Of a stretch of DNA of 58,224 nucleotides, positions 43,988 through 51,479 are shown in pieces. The notes under the pieces are model-generated. The model was not told the origin of the DNA and did no database searches. It was given only the letters and a program-made list of their open reading frames with translations. The stretch comes from a virus: the IMG/VR virus record IMGVR_UViG_3300036761_003285, positions 1 to 58,224 of that record; one strand, given 5' to 3'. The first letter of the stretch is position 1, and each line of letters starts with the position of its first letter. A program made the translations under genes and the position numbers.

Positions 43988-44171
43988 CCGAGCAAAACTT
44001 GAAGGGCGGCTTCAGGAGCTGCAGTTGCAACTCGAGAAGGAGTTCAGCGTTAAGACGAGTGACGAAGTCTCGGCACTGATCACCAAGCTCGATTCTGAGC
44101 TGAAGGCGCTGGGCGAGGAGCGATTGCATATCATGGAAGAGTTGGATAAACTTTTGGCAGGGTCAAAGTGA
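43920..44171 (+). CDS. Coiled-coil protein between Rad50 halves
   Basis: 83 residues from ATG 43920 (AAAGGA site; ATG 43905 also possible). Two coiled-coil stretches with heptad spacing (IQKRIDDLQTVIKQEENNRA; LITKLDSELKALGEERLH) flank a short polar break (SVKTSDEVS). It sits between the nuclease and the C-terminal Rad50 half with a 4-base overlap. It could supply part of the missing coil, but it has no CxxC hook. Confidence 0.65.
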   Translation: MDVKEIQKRIDDLQTVIKQEENNRAKLEGRLQELQLQLEKEFSVKTSDEVSALITKLDSELKALGEERLHIMEELDKLLAGSK

Positions 44172-44770
44172 CCAGTTACAGAGAGACACTGAACAAGCTC
44201 AAGGGAATGCGAGACATCTATCGTCAGCAGCATCAGGATGCTGAGAAGAAGATCTTGTCTCTGTCTCAGCAGATAGCTGAGCTTGAATCTGCCAGAGAGG
44301 TCGTTAACTCCGTGATGGTCGCAACACAGAGTACTGTCAAGGGCTTCATCGAAGAGGTCGTATCCTTGGCACTCAAGACCGTGTTCGGTGATACCTATGC
44401 TCTGAAAGTAGCCTATGAGATCAAACGCAACAAGCCCGAAGCTTCGCTGATGATCCTGAAGGATGGCATTGAGTTTGATCCAACTGATGAAGTCGGCGGG
44501 GGAGTAATTGACGTTGCCGCACTTGGCCTGCGAATGGCAATGTGGGCCTTGGCCAACCCCAAACCGGAGCCAGTACTTATTCTTGACGAGCCTGGAAAGT
44601 TTGTATCCAGGGACTTGATCGAAGAGTTTGGCAAGATGATCAAGATTTGTTCGGAAATGCTCAGCCTACAGATCATTATGGTTTCTCATGATCCAGCGAT
44701 GATCGCCGTTGCTGACCGCTCGTTTGAGGTGACCCAAACCAACGGCGTGTCAAAGGTGAACGTTGTATAA
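44168..44770 (+). CDS. Rad50/SbcC-like C-terminal half (split gene, part 2)
   Basis: 200 residues from GTG 44168. A coiled-coil start (residues 1-45) leads to the C-terminal ABC lobe: signature region EVGGGVIDVAALGLR (108-122), Walker B and D-loop VLILDEPGKFVS (136-147), and H-loop VSHD (172-175). Walker A and hook are absent and are found in 41629-42837. Together they restore one complete Rad50-type ATPase site. The block is closed by a terminator-like hairpin at 44819. Confidence 0.85.
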   Translation: MTSYRETLNKLKGMRDIYRQQHQDAEKKILSLSQQIAELESAREVVNSVMVATQSTVKGFIEEVVSLALKTVFGDTYALKVAYEIKRNKPEASLMILKDGIEFDPTDEVGGGVIDVAALGLRMAMWALANPKPEPVLILDEPGKFVSRDLIEEFGKMIKICSEMLSLQIIMVSHDPAMIAVADRSFEVTQTNGVSKVNVV

Positions 44771-44818
44771 CCATATGTCTAGTCAGTCCTCAGTAATAGT
44801 TGGTTGTTCCTTGGTGCC

Positions 44819-44860
44819 GGGGCGGTCGTTCGTGACTGGCGATCGCCCCTTCCTACTTTT
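44819..44860 (+). terminator. Probable intrinsic terminator closing the replication block
   Basis: Stem GGGGCGGTCG (44819-44828) with CGATCGCCCC (44840-44849), ten pairs including one G-U, loop 11 bases, followed by TTCCTACTTTT. It lies in a 115-base gap after the last replication gene; no promoter is evident in the rest of the gap. Confidence 0.7.
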
Positions 44861-44885
44861 ACGACCTGATCTGTAAGAACAATCA

Positions 44886-45602
44886 ATGACCACTCTCCTG
44901 ACAGTTGACTGGGACTACTTCATAGACGAAGATCCCATGTGGGATCTGGGTCACAAAGAATCAGTGACGCATCTTGACCTGATCTGGAGAGCTAGAGGAA
45001 ATCTAATTGGGAAGATGCACACGACGGGAGTGGAGAAGTCCTTCTGGAAGAAGTTGCCAGTCACTACAGATTGTCCTGTATTTGTATCTGACTCTCACTG
45101 CTTTGCCTATGAGTTTGCTAAGCAAGTTGATCATGTACTTCTTGTGGATCGGCATCATGATTGCTGGCCGGCGGAGAAGAACAGAATCGAATGCGATACT
45201 TGGCTCGGTGAGTGGTTGCGTCGGCGTGCCAAGCGAAAGGTTACCTGGTTGCGGCCGAAGAATGCGAAGATGATCTATGAGGTCCCCAAAGTGTTTGATA
45301 CCAGATTCATTGTGACAGATGATATCATGACTATCCAGCCCTATGTAGCGGAGATAGTTCACATCTGCAGAAGTGGTTGCTGGTGTCCGCCGTGGCTCGA
45401 CATTGACTTTGTCAACTTCCTCAAAGATCTCCGCCCGCTGAAGGATGTCGTATCTATTCCTCAAGAGGCCAAAGACACGAAGTGGAATCCAATCAAGTTC
45501 AGATGGTCTCTTGAGGAGTTTAAGCAGGCGCGCGAAGCGGCCAAGGTGATCGAAGTTGGCAAGAAGGAGGATCTTGATGTCGATCGACGAATTGCTCCAT
45601 GA
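44886..45602 (+). CDS. Hypothetical protein, possible arginase-fold (UPF0489-like)
   Basis: 238 residues. LLTVDWDYFIDE at the N-terminus, LLVDRHHDCWP (98-108) and WLDIDFVNF (171-179) give three Asp/His-rich strand ends in the order seen in arginase/deacetylase-fold proteins such as UPF0489. No family match is certain. It opens the accessory region after the terminator. Substrate unknown; the assignment is a pattern guess. Confidence 0.5.
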   Translation: MTTLLTVDWDYFIDEDPMWDLGHKESVTHLDLIWRARGNLIGKMHTTGVEKSFWKKLPVTTDCPVFVSDSHCFAYEFAKQVDHVLLVDRHHDCWPAEKNRIECDTWLGEWLRRRAKRKVTWLRPKNAKMIYEVPKVFDTRFIVTDDIMTIQPYVAEIVHICRSGCWCPPWLDIDFVNFLKDLRPLKDVVSIPQEAKDTKWNPIKFRWSLEEFKQAREAAKVIEVGKKEDLDVDRRIAP

Positions 45603-45786
45603 TCTTCCTCTGACCTGGCGGGTGGCGTTACAGCAGAGTGACACACCCTCGGCATCTGGCAAGTGGTGGTGTCATATCACCACGACAAAGTCAGTTATGA
45701 CGCTTGCTCTTGGACCTTACAAAGACACTCCAAATGAGGCACTAGTATGTGCCCTGGACATGGCGCTGGAAAGCGATCCAAAGTGA
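45577..45786 (+). CDS. Hypothetical small protein
   Basis: 69 residues from ATG 45577, chosen because AAGAAGGAGG lies about 8 bases upstream; TTG 45556 in the same frame lacks such a site. Sequence MSIDELLHDLPLTWRVAL... then WWCHITTTKSVMTLALGP resembles small phage proteins with a single beta-alpha domain. Overlaps both neighbours. Unknown function. Confidence 0.6.
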   Translation: MSIDELLHDLPLTWRVALQQSDTPSASGKWWCHITTTKSVMTLALGPYKDTPNEALVCALDMALESDPK

Positions 45787-46280
45787 TTGACCGCCAGACA
45801 ATCTTTTCTCCAGACAGAGTCTACCGCTACACTCTCTGGCGGGAGTGGGATATCCTCAATCATGATTATGCAATGTTCATTGGACTCAATCCGTCGACTG
45901 CTGACGAGACGAAGAATGATCCTACAGTGCGAAGGTGTATCGGCTTCGCCAAAGCTTTTGGATTTGGGGCATTGTGTATGATGAATCTGTTTGCTTACAG
46001 GGCGACGAAACCAGAAGATATGATGAATCATCCAGATCCTGTTGGTTCAGACAACGACAAGTGGCTTCAGGAGTGTGCGAGAGAAGCAAAGGTTGTCGTT
46101 GCGGCCTGGGGCACACTCGGAGCATACATTGATCGAGATATTGCTGTCTGTCGTTTGATTCCGAATCTCAAGTGTCTTTGCCCAAGAGAAAAGAGTCTTC
46201 CACCACATCCTTTGTACCTTCCGTCTGATTCTACACTGATTGACTTTCAGCCGAGGAGTTTAGATGCCCAAACTTACTGA
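45783..46280 (+). CDS. DUF1643 family protein
   Basis: 165 residues from GTG 45783 (GTGA overlap; ATG 45747 inside the previous gene is an alternative). YAMFIGLNPSTADETKNDPT then RRCIGFAKAFGFGALCMMNL (residues about 30-70) and the later VVAAWGTLG are diagnostic of DUF1643, found in many phages and bacteria and of unknown function. It probably binds a nucleotide or nucleic acid; no evidence here. Confidence 0.85.
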   Translation: MIDRQTIFSPDRVYRYTLWREWDILNHDYAMFIGLNPSTADETKNDPTVRRCIGFAKAFGFGALCMMNLFAYRATKPEDMMNHPDPVGSDNDKWLQECAREAKVVVAAWGTLGAYIDRDIAVCRLIPNLKCLCPREKSLPPHPLYLPSDSTLIDFQPRSLDAQTY

Positions 46281-46473
46281 TCAATCCCCAATGCCATTTG
46301 GCAAGTACAAGGGCAGAAAGATGGAAGATGTACCAGCAACGTACTTGAAGTGGCTGATGGAGGAACCTTGGATAGGGGATTGGCCAGATGTACTTGATTA
46401 TCTGGAGCAGAATGTAGCGGCTATTGAAGCCGAGCTTAAAGATCAAGGATACTACGAAGGCTGGGAAAGATAG
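46264..46473 (+). CDS. DUF3820-like small protein
   Basis: 69 residues. PMPFGKYKGRKMEDVPATYL then KWLMEEPW is the conserved core of DUF3820, a small domain also found at the end of some exonucleases. Function unknown. Overlaps the DUF1643 gene by 17 bases and ends directly before the next start. Confidence 0.8.
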   Translation: MPKLTDQSPMPFGKYKGRKMEDVPATYLKWLMEEPWIGDWPDVLDYLEQNVAAIEAELKDQGYYEGWER

Positions 46474-47262
46474 TTGAGCATTGCCCTCATAGTTCCTACC
46501 AGAAGCAGACCCGGGAATGTACGGAGATTGTTAGAGAGTGTTTTTGAGACAGCAGACAAATGCTCCAACGTCTCGGTCTATCTCGGAGTAGATGATGACG
46601 ATCCTTTCCGTGAAGAGATTGACCGTGAAGCTGCAGTGTTTGCATTCTTTGTCAACATCGTTGAAATCCACAGTGAGGGAAAGTTTCAGGGCGTCGGGAA
46701 GTTGTGGAATCTTTGTGCTAAGGAAGCGCCAGATAACATCCTTGGCCTGATTGGGGATGATGTTGTCTTCAGGACCAAAGGATGGGATACAAAAGTGCTG
46801 GCAGAATACGCCCCTGACCGATGTCCTGCTGACAACTTCAAGTTGGTCTACGGGGATGACGGAGGAATGCACGAGAAGATTTCTACGCATCCATTCATTC
46901 ACAGAAGGTACATTGACATCACCGGACACTATGTCCGTGAAGAGTTTGTAACTGATTACATTGACTTGTGGTTGTACCAGATGTATTTCTACTTCAATCG
47001 CGTGACCTATCTTCCTGATCTTGTGACGGAGCACATGCACCCCGCATGGGGCAAGGGAGAGGTAGATTGGACGATGATTCGGATGCAGCAAGCCAATCGC
47101 GAGTCTCCTTGTAAGTACAGCTGGGCCGAGATGGAGCCGCTTCGAGTCAAGGAGGCCTTTCTTATTGCCAGTGTGATAGGCGTGCAACCAGATTTCTCCA
47201 GGATAGTACCTTTCGTGATAGAACGAGGTTGGGTCAAACAAAAGAAAGGGGTAGTGGTATGA
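46474..47262 (+). CDS. GT2-like glycosyltransferase
   Basis: 262 residues. The start appears to be TTG 46474, adjacent to the previous stop; no ATG is near. SIALIVPTRSRPGNVRRLLE opens the protein as in GT2 enzymes, VYLGVDDDDPF (35-45) and ILGLIGDDVVFRTKGWD (about 88-104) provide nucleotide- and metal-binding acidic residues, and TEHMHPAWGKG follows. Acceptor unknown. The region also encodes a GT25-like enzyme 1.4 kb downstream. Confidence 0.75.
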   Translation: MSIALIVPTRSRPGNVRRLLESVFETADKCSNVSVYLGVDDDDPFREEIDREAAVFAFFVNIVEIHSEGKFQGVGKLWNLCAKEAPDNILGLIGDDVVFRTKGWDTKVLAEYAPDRCPADNFKLVYGDDGGMHEKISTHPFIHRRYIDITGHYVREEFVTDYIDLWLYQMYFYFNRVTYLPDLVTEHMHPAWGKGEVDWTMIRMQQANRESPCKYSWAEMEPLRVKEAFLIASVIGVQPDFSRIVPFVIERGWVKQKKGVVV

Positions 47263-47663
47263 GACGGTTACTGTGTCTGTGTCTGTGTCTGGTCGGTCTG
47301 GCCGCGGTGGCGGAGGAGCCGCTGTTCAAAGTGGTAGGGATGGACTATCCGATGAACGGTACGGAGCAGGAGCGTCCGCTGTCCTTGGGAGTGTGCTCCT
47401 GGACGGACAAAGAGAATGACTTTTCCGTGGGCGCCTACTTCGACTTCGCGTTCATCTCTGTTCTCAAGGATCATCTGAGACTCGGAACGGGATTTGTCTT
47501 TGCCCCGACGGTGGATCGACGGGTAGACATGCGACTGGAAACGTCCCTTACGGTCCGGTTTGACTGGCTGACAGTCGGTGTTTACTATGCTCCCTTCTGG
47601 GGTTTGGTGGAAAACATTGATAACCCTTACGGCTTTCTCGTCGGCTATTCATTCAAGTTCTAG
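47259..47663 (+). CDS. Small exported outer-membrane-like protein
   Basis: 134 residues from ATG 47259 (ATGA overlap). MRRLLCLCLCLVGLAAVAEE is a signal peptide (basic start, hydrophobic core, likely cut after AVA). The mature part alternates hydrophobic and polar residues in about six to eight strands (FSVGAYFDFAF, LRLGTGFVFAP, LTVRFDWLTVGVYYAPFWG) and ends GYSFKF, a C-terminal Phe as used for insertion into the outer membrane. Phage-encoded exported proteins often block superinfection or assist lysis; neither is proven here. Implies a Gram-negative host. Confidence 0.7.
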   Translation: MRRLLCLCLCLVGLAAVAEEPLFKVVGMDYPMNGTEQERPLSLGVCSWTDKENDFSVGAYFDFAFISVLKDHLRLGTGFVFAPTVDRRVDMRLETSLTVRFDWLTVGVYYAPFWGLVENIDNPYGFLVGYSFKF

Positions 47664-47671
47664 GAGGAAAA

Positions 47672-47857
47672 ATGCGGAAGAAAGTGGTGAGTGGAGATTT
47701 GTGCGGTCTGAGTGGCAACAACAGAGATCGGCGTAGGCAGTTCCGGGAGCTGGTCAAGAAGTATGGCGAAGGGAATGTCATCCGCGTCGACAATCCTGAG
47801 GCAAAGTGCAAGAACACTTTTGTCAGGATCAGGCTTCCTGTTGTTGCAGGGACATGA
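47672..47857 (+). CDS. Hypothetical small basic protein
   Basis: 61 residues, AGGAGG site before ATG 47672. Basic, with GLSGNNRDRRRQFRELVKKY and a beta-strand end (NTFVRIRLPVV). No recognisable domain. Overlaps the next gene by four bases. Confidence 0.6.
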   Translation: MRKKVVSGDLCGLSGNNRDRRRQFRELVKKYGEGNVIRVDNPEAKCKNTFVRIRLPVVAGT

Positions 47858-48642
47858 CCGCAGATGAGATAGTGCACCTCATCCAACTCAAACACTCTCA
47901 AGATGTAGTCGTCACTGAGTGTAAGACCGGAGCAAGCCAAGGTCGAAAGGCCGAGGGCATGCGGATTTTCGACGTTTGGGTAGTCCCTCGCTCCTATAGC
48001 ACTCCATGGATCACTGGATATGAGGTAAAGGTCGACCGATCTGATTTTGTCAATGACAATAAGTGGCCAGGTTATCTGCCATACTGCAACTACTTTTACT
48101 TTGCTTGCCCAAAGGATCTCATAGGCGTAGTGGAAGTTTCAGGAGATGCGGGGCTGATGTATGCTACGGGAAAAGGCCTGCGCGTCGTGAAGAAAGCACC
48201 TCTGCGACAGATAGAAATTCCCGATAGCATTTTCAGGTATGTGTTGATGACGCGAGTGAAGGTCACTCGATCGACTTACTACGACGAGATTGATACGGAC
48301 AAGCGAAAGTTCTTCAAGCAGTGGTTAGAAGAGAAAGAGGTCGATCATCTCCTCGGCCTACAAATCAGTCAGTCGCTGCGGCGAAGGGTCGACGAAGAAG
48401 TCCTCAAAGCACGCGAGGAGAATGAGAGACTCGAGACAAAGATCGCTACTTATTCCAGATTGAAGGAGTTCTTGATCGCGATGGGCCTCGACCTCGACAA
48501 GAGCAGTATATGGCGCGTGGAGCAGGTCATCAAGCAGAAGACAACACGTGTTCCTGATGGAATGCAATCGCGTATCACTGAACTACTGCAGCTGATGTTG
48601 GAGCTCGACGAGTTTTGTAGTGAAAAGGACCAAAGTAGATGA
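47854..48642 (+). CDS. MmcB-like nuclease-fold protein with coiled-coil tail
   Basis: 262 residues from ATG 47854. Residues about 20-95 carry RIFDVWVVPR, GYEVKVDRSDFVNDNKWPGY then CNYFYFACP, matching the MmcB family (PD-(D/E)XK fold; D...ExK order) linked to DNA repair. Residues about 160-262 are helical with a coiled coil (EEVLKAREENERLETKI), absent from short MmcB proteins. Could be a DNA-processing or anti-host nuclease. The active-site lysine is present (EVK). Confidence 0.7.
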   Translation: MTADEIVHLIQLKHSQDVVVTECKTGASQGRKAEGMRIFDVWVVPRSYSTPWITGYEVKVDRSDFVNDNKWPGYLPYCNYFYFACPKDLIGVVEVSGDAGLMYATGKGLRVVKKAPLRQIEIPDSIFRYVLMTRVKVTRSTYYDEIDTDKRKFFKQWLEEKEVDHLLGLQISQSLRRRVDEEVLKAREENERLETKIATYSRLKEFLIAMGLDLDKSSIWRVEQVIKQKTTRVPDGMQSRITELLQLMLELDEFCSEKDQSR

Positions 48643-49271
48643 TTTATGGCTACTTCAATTCCTGCTACTTGCTGAATCTTGAGCGAAGGTATGACAGGCT
48701 CCTCGCCGTCAAAGCCGAGTGCGCCCGAGTGGGCATTGCCTTTCGGCGAGTGATAGGCAAGATTTTCACCGAGAAGGACTATCCGCATCTTCCCCAGGAA
48801 GGGATACTCCGAGAGCGTCTGCCAGCCATTGGAAACGCCAATAGTCACAGAGAGGCCATTCGTCTGGGGAAAGAACTTAACGCAACGGCGTGCATCATCC
48901 TTGAAGATGATGCAATGTTTAGTGAAGCCTTCCCGGTGCAGATTCCAAAAATCGTAGAGTACTTGAGAGGGCACGAATGGGATCTTCTACAGTTCTGGTC
49001 CAGGCATGATCATAGTGTGAAAGTTACTAAAGAGCTCAAACGACTGACAGATGGAACTACAGGAGCTCATGCGTATGCGATTCACCGCAGATTCTTTGAC
49101 AGATTCCTCCGTGAGTTTAACCCGCCCAAAAGTGGAGGGACACTGTTTGTCGACGTCTACTTTCTCCGTCTGAAAAATGCGGTTAAACTCGCAACCGTTG
49201 ATAATCTTGTTCTGCAGCGGTCAGGATACAGTGACATTCGAGGCTGTCTTTCACACATTTCCTCGGTGTAG
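48639..49271 (+). CDS. GT25-like glycosyltransferase
   Basis: 210 residues. CYLLNLERRYDRL (9-21) and CIILEDDAMF (85-94) are the two diagnostic parts of glycosyltransferase family 25 (LPS galactosyl/glucosyl transferases), and the end QRSGYSDI matches the family's terminal motif. It could alter LPS of the host during infection or sugars on virions. Four-base overlap with the preceding gene. Confidence 0.85.
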   Translation: MIYGYFNSCYLLNLERRYDRLLAVKAECARVGIAFRRVIGKIFTEKDYPHLPQEGILRERLPAIGNANSHREAIRLGKELNATACIILEDDAMFSEAFPVQIPKIVEYLRGHEWDLLQFWSRHDHSVKVTKELKRLTDGTTGAHAYAIHRRFFDRFLREFNPPKSGGTLFVDVYFLRLKNAVKLATVDNLVLQRSGYSDIRGCLSHISSV

Positions 49272-49370
49272 GATATGATGAAAATTTCATGATGAGGAGC
49301 TTGATGCGGTGATGACGCGATTGTCTGATTCATGATCTGAAACGGCAACGAGCGAACACGAGGGACTCCC

Positions 49371-49604
49371 ATGAGAATAGAGCTATGGAACAGATTGAAC
49401 GTACTCCTAGACCAGGCACGCATTGAAACAGTAGTCACGGAGAGCTCCGTTGAGCACGTGATAGGATGCGATATCTGCAAAACGAAGGTTCCTACTAGAG
49501 AGATAGAAGTTCTCACTTACCAGGAGAGCCATACGTTGGTCTGTCGTACGTGCGGTAATCGACTGATGGCGCGGCTGGCAGCACTCGCCCTTGAGAAAAG
49601 TTAA
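49371..49604 (+). CDS. Small zinc-binding protein
   Basis: 77 residues, 99 bases after the previous gene. VIGCDICKTKVPTRE and LVCRTCGNRL form two C-x-x-C pairs about 25 residues apart, a treble-clef or zinc-ribbon style site. Unknown function. Confidence 0.6.
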   Translation: MRIELWNRLNVLLDQARIETVVTESSVEHVIGCDICKTKVPTREIEVLTYQESHTLVCRTCGNRLMARLAALALEKS

Positions 49605-49774
49605 AACAACAGATTTCTCTTTCATCAGTATTACTCTGACTTCTGTATTATACGTGTAGGCAGCATCATGAGTGTCATAGGAGTCATCAGATCATAGGCA
49701 AATCAATGAAGAAGCAGCAGAACATGGGGTGAGTAGTGGGGAAGAAGAGGGCCTCTTTAATCATGAGGTGAAGT
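49605..49774 (+). other. Non-coding gap, possible weak promoter
   Basis: 170 bases with no ORF above 10 codons. TATTAT at 49646-49651 could be a -10 element, but the sequence at the -35 distance (about 49622-49628) is not a match. An in-frame ribosome site is present only near the next gene. I see no hairpin or tRNA. Confidence 0.4.
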
Positions 49775-49996
49775 ATGAGTGATTCAACCAACGGAATCGG
49801 ACCAATGGGAACCAACGGTCGCTGGCGCTACAAGGACAAGGCTCCTTGCCGAGTGCACTGTTCGGAATGCGACGCGTGGTATGATGAAGACCTCGTAACC
49901 TTCGTCAACATCGAAGAGGACATTCAGGGCCAGGACCTGATGACCTTCGAATGTCACGTCTGTAAGACACGTCAGACCAGCCATCGAGTGCGATAA
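49775..49996 (+). CDS. Small zinc-ribbon protein
   Basis: 73 residues. CRVHCSECDAWYDEDLV then FECHVCKTRQTS give two cysteine pairs suited to zinc binding. The gene is followed by a perfect inverted repeat. Unknown function. Confidence 0.65.
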   Translation: MSDSTNGIGPMGTNGRWRYKDKAPCRVHCSECDAWYDEDLVTFVNIEEDIQGQDLMTFECHVCKTRQTSHRVR

Positions 49997-49999
49997 GGT

Positions 50000-50022
50000 C
50001 ACCCGTTACTACGTAACGGGTG
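50000..50022 (+). repeat. Perfect inverted repeat downstream of zinc-ribbon gene
   Basis: CACCCGTTAC (50000-50009), TAC, GTAACGGGTG (50013-50022). Ten perfect pairs with a 3-base loop and no T-run after it, so it is not a standard terminator. Its centre falls 31 bases before the GTG 50043 start of the next gene, where it could act as operator or mRNA structure. Confidence 0.7.
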
Positions 50023-50042
50023 AAAGTGAGTAGGAGTTGAAA

Positions 50043-50441
50043 GTGAAACCTTTTACGTCATTTCCGTACAGCTCGCCGAGAGGGCATTTGCTTGCAACAA
50101 ATTCCGGTGACGTTGCTGCCAGTAACGTTGCTCCGCAGATCGCTGTTGAGTTGTACGAGAAGTGGTATCACCTCTTCGTGATTTTTCCAGGAGGGAGGGT
50201 CGAGACATTTGCTTCTAGCCTGTACGAAAATGGGTTCCTGAAGGAGTTTCCGGGCCAGTCAGCTTTCGGTGATCATATCTTCAATCCGCTCTTTGTCCTG
50301 TATCTAGCCAAAGTGCTTGGGTATGAAGTGGCAGCCCTCAGTCTGGAACTGCTGATCGGTCGATGGGAGCTGGAGGGCAAACGGTCGTACCCAGCCGGGC
50401 CAGAGGCACTCGACAAAGCTAAAGAGGGACAGCGTGAGTGA
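50043..50441 (+). CDS. Hypothetical protein
   Basis: 132 residues from GTG 50043, with TAGGAG six bases upstream (TTG 50037 is an alternative). Central strands (YHLFVIFPGGRVETF) and helices (FVLYLAKVLGYEVAALSLEL) look like an alpha/beta domain. No family. Eight-base overlap with the following gene. Confidence 0.55.
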   Translation: MKPFTSFPYSSPRGHLLATNSGDVAASNVAPQIAVELYEKWYHLFVIFPGGRVETFASSLYENGFLKEFPGQSAFGDHIFNPLFVLYLAKVLGYEVAALSLELLIGRWELEGKRSYPAGPEALDKAKEGQRE

Positions 50442-50667
50442 TCTCCTCGCAAACGCAATGGCGGAATACATGGAACGCGTATTGCCCGCCCAAGCGGGGC
50501 CTGAACAGGTTCAGGAAACTCGAAGGGCGTTCTACGCCGGGGCCTTTTCGATTCTGTCAATTTTCAACGCAATGCCTGAAGACGACAAAGTAATCGAAGA
50601 AGAGATTGCCGGGCTTGCACAAGAGGTCAAAGAATTTCTTGAGAAAGTCAAACGAGGTCAAGCATGA
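50434..50667 (+). CDS. Hypothetical small helical protein
   Basis: 77 residues from GTG 50434. Entirely helical and acidic (DDKVIEEEIAGLAQEVKEFLE). Four-base overlap with the next gene. No function. Confidence 0.55.
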   Translation: MSDLLANAMAEYMERVLPAQAGPEQVQETRRAFYAGAFSILSIFNAMPEDDKVIEEEIAGLAQEVKEFLEKVKRGQA

Positions 50668-50870
50668 GTGAGGTACTGCCTCTCTTGGAATCCATTGCCA
50701 CAGAGCTCTCCCGTCAGTGGGGCTTACTCGGTCTTCGCATGACTCAGCTTCGTAAGGGGAAGATCGCTACGGAGAAGTTCCGTGCAGATTCGAGAGTGGC
50801 AATCGACGAGATAAACCTGCTAACAAAGCAGTTTCATGATCAGTTACGAGAACAACGAGAAGGGATGTAG
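50664..50870 (+). CDS. Hypothetical small helical protein
   Basis: 68 residues. Helical with leucine spacing (ESIATELSRQWGLLGLRMTQ). It begins within the previous stop and ends on the next start (TAGTG). No function assigned. Confidence 0.55.
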   Translation: MSEVLPLLESIATELSRQWGLLGLRMTQLRKGKIATEKFRADSRVAIDEINLLTKQFHDQLREQREGM

Positions 50871-51340
50871 TGCGAACTGAAGAAATTTCCTTTCAGACGC
50901 CCTGTCCTGCGTGCAAAAGCACAAATGGATGGAAGGAGACAATGCCGGCGGGCTGTCTGTTTGGAATCTTCCGCAGGTGTTCATGCGGATGGTCAAAGCA
51001 GGTCTCGGGGTCATTTTCTAGTAAAAAGCTAGCGGAGCGATACACTAAGGTTTCTGGAGGATGTGTTGCGCGATTCACAATAAGTTGTGAGAAACAGCTC
51101 TCCACTGACCTCTGTATTCATACATATGAGAGAGTCATGGAAACTCGCGGGCGAGAGGGTTGCCTCAGACGTACTACTCCGCGGCTCAAAGACCCTCTCT
51201 CGCGAGGCCGTCCGGCGATGGTATCAGGATTACTGGGAGCAGCAAACGACGAAGTGGCTTCGAGGAGAGATCATCAGTACTTCCGAGCGCATCGTGTGCC
51301 GGTCGGAGATTGGAGCTCAACTTCGGGAGTGGGAAGATAG
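50870..51340 (+). CDS. Zinc-ribbon protein, 3' part overlapping another gene
   Basis: 156 residues in the open frame from GTG 50870. Residues 1-70 look genuine: CPACKSTNGWKETMPAGC then FRRCSCGWSKQV provide four cysteines of a zinc ribbon. From about residue 85 the sequence (RGREGCLRRTTPRLKDPLSR...) looks like an out-of-frame reading of the gene starting at 51126. The natural stop may have been lost. Confidence is for the N-terminal part. Confidence 0.5.
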   Translation: MRTEEISFQTPCPACKSTNGWKETMPAGCLFGIFRRCSCGWSKQVSGSFSSKKLAERYTKVSGGCVARFTISCEKQLSTDLCIHTYERVMETRGREGCLRRTTPRLKDPLSRGRPAMVSGLLGAANDEVASRRDHQYFRAHRVPVGDWSSTSGVGR

Positions 51341-51479
51341 CGGATTCGAAATTGAGGGGTTCAATCCCAAGCGGAACAACAATCTGCCCGATGAGGTTGC
51401 GTGGGAGGTAGCAATGGGTCTACCTCAGCTCACGAAGAAGATGATCAAACGTGCTAGGGAGAGGGAAGCCTTACAGTGA
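51126..51479 (+). CDS. Hypothetical protein
   Basis: 117 residues from ATG 51126 (GTG 51087 would add 13 residues). Helical and basic, WKLAGERVASDVLLRG...WYQDYWEQQTTKWL. It overlaps the preceding open frame by 215 bases. The composition (balanced, helix-forming) favours this frame as real. No family. Confidence 0.6.
   Translation: MRESWKLAGERVASDVLLRGSKTLSREAVRRWYQDYWEQQTTKWLRGEIISTSERIVCRSEIGAQLREWEDSGFEIEGFNPKRNNNLPDEVAWEVAMGLPQLTKKMIKRAREREALQ

Noticed and set aside
49605-49774. tRNA or small RNA gene in the gap
   Set aside because: No cloverleaf stems or T-loop GTTCGA-type sequence found.
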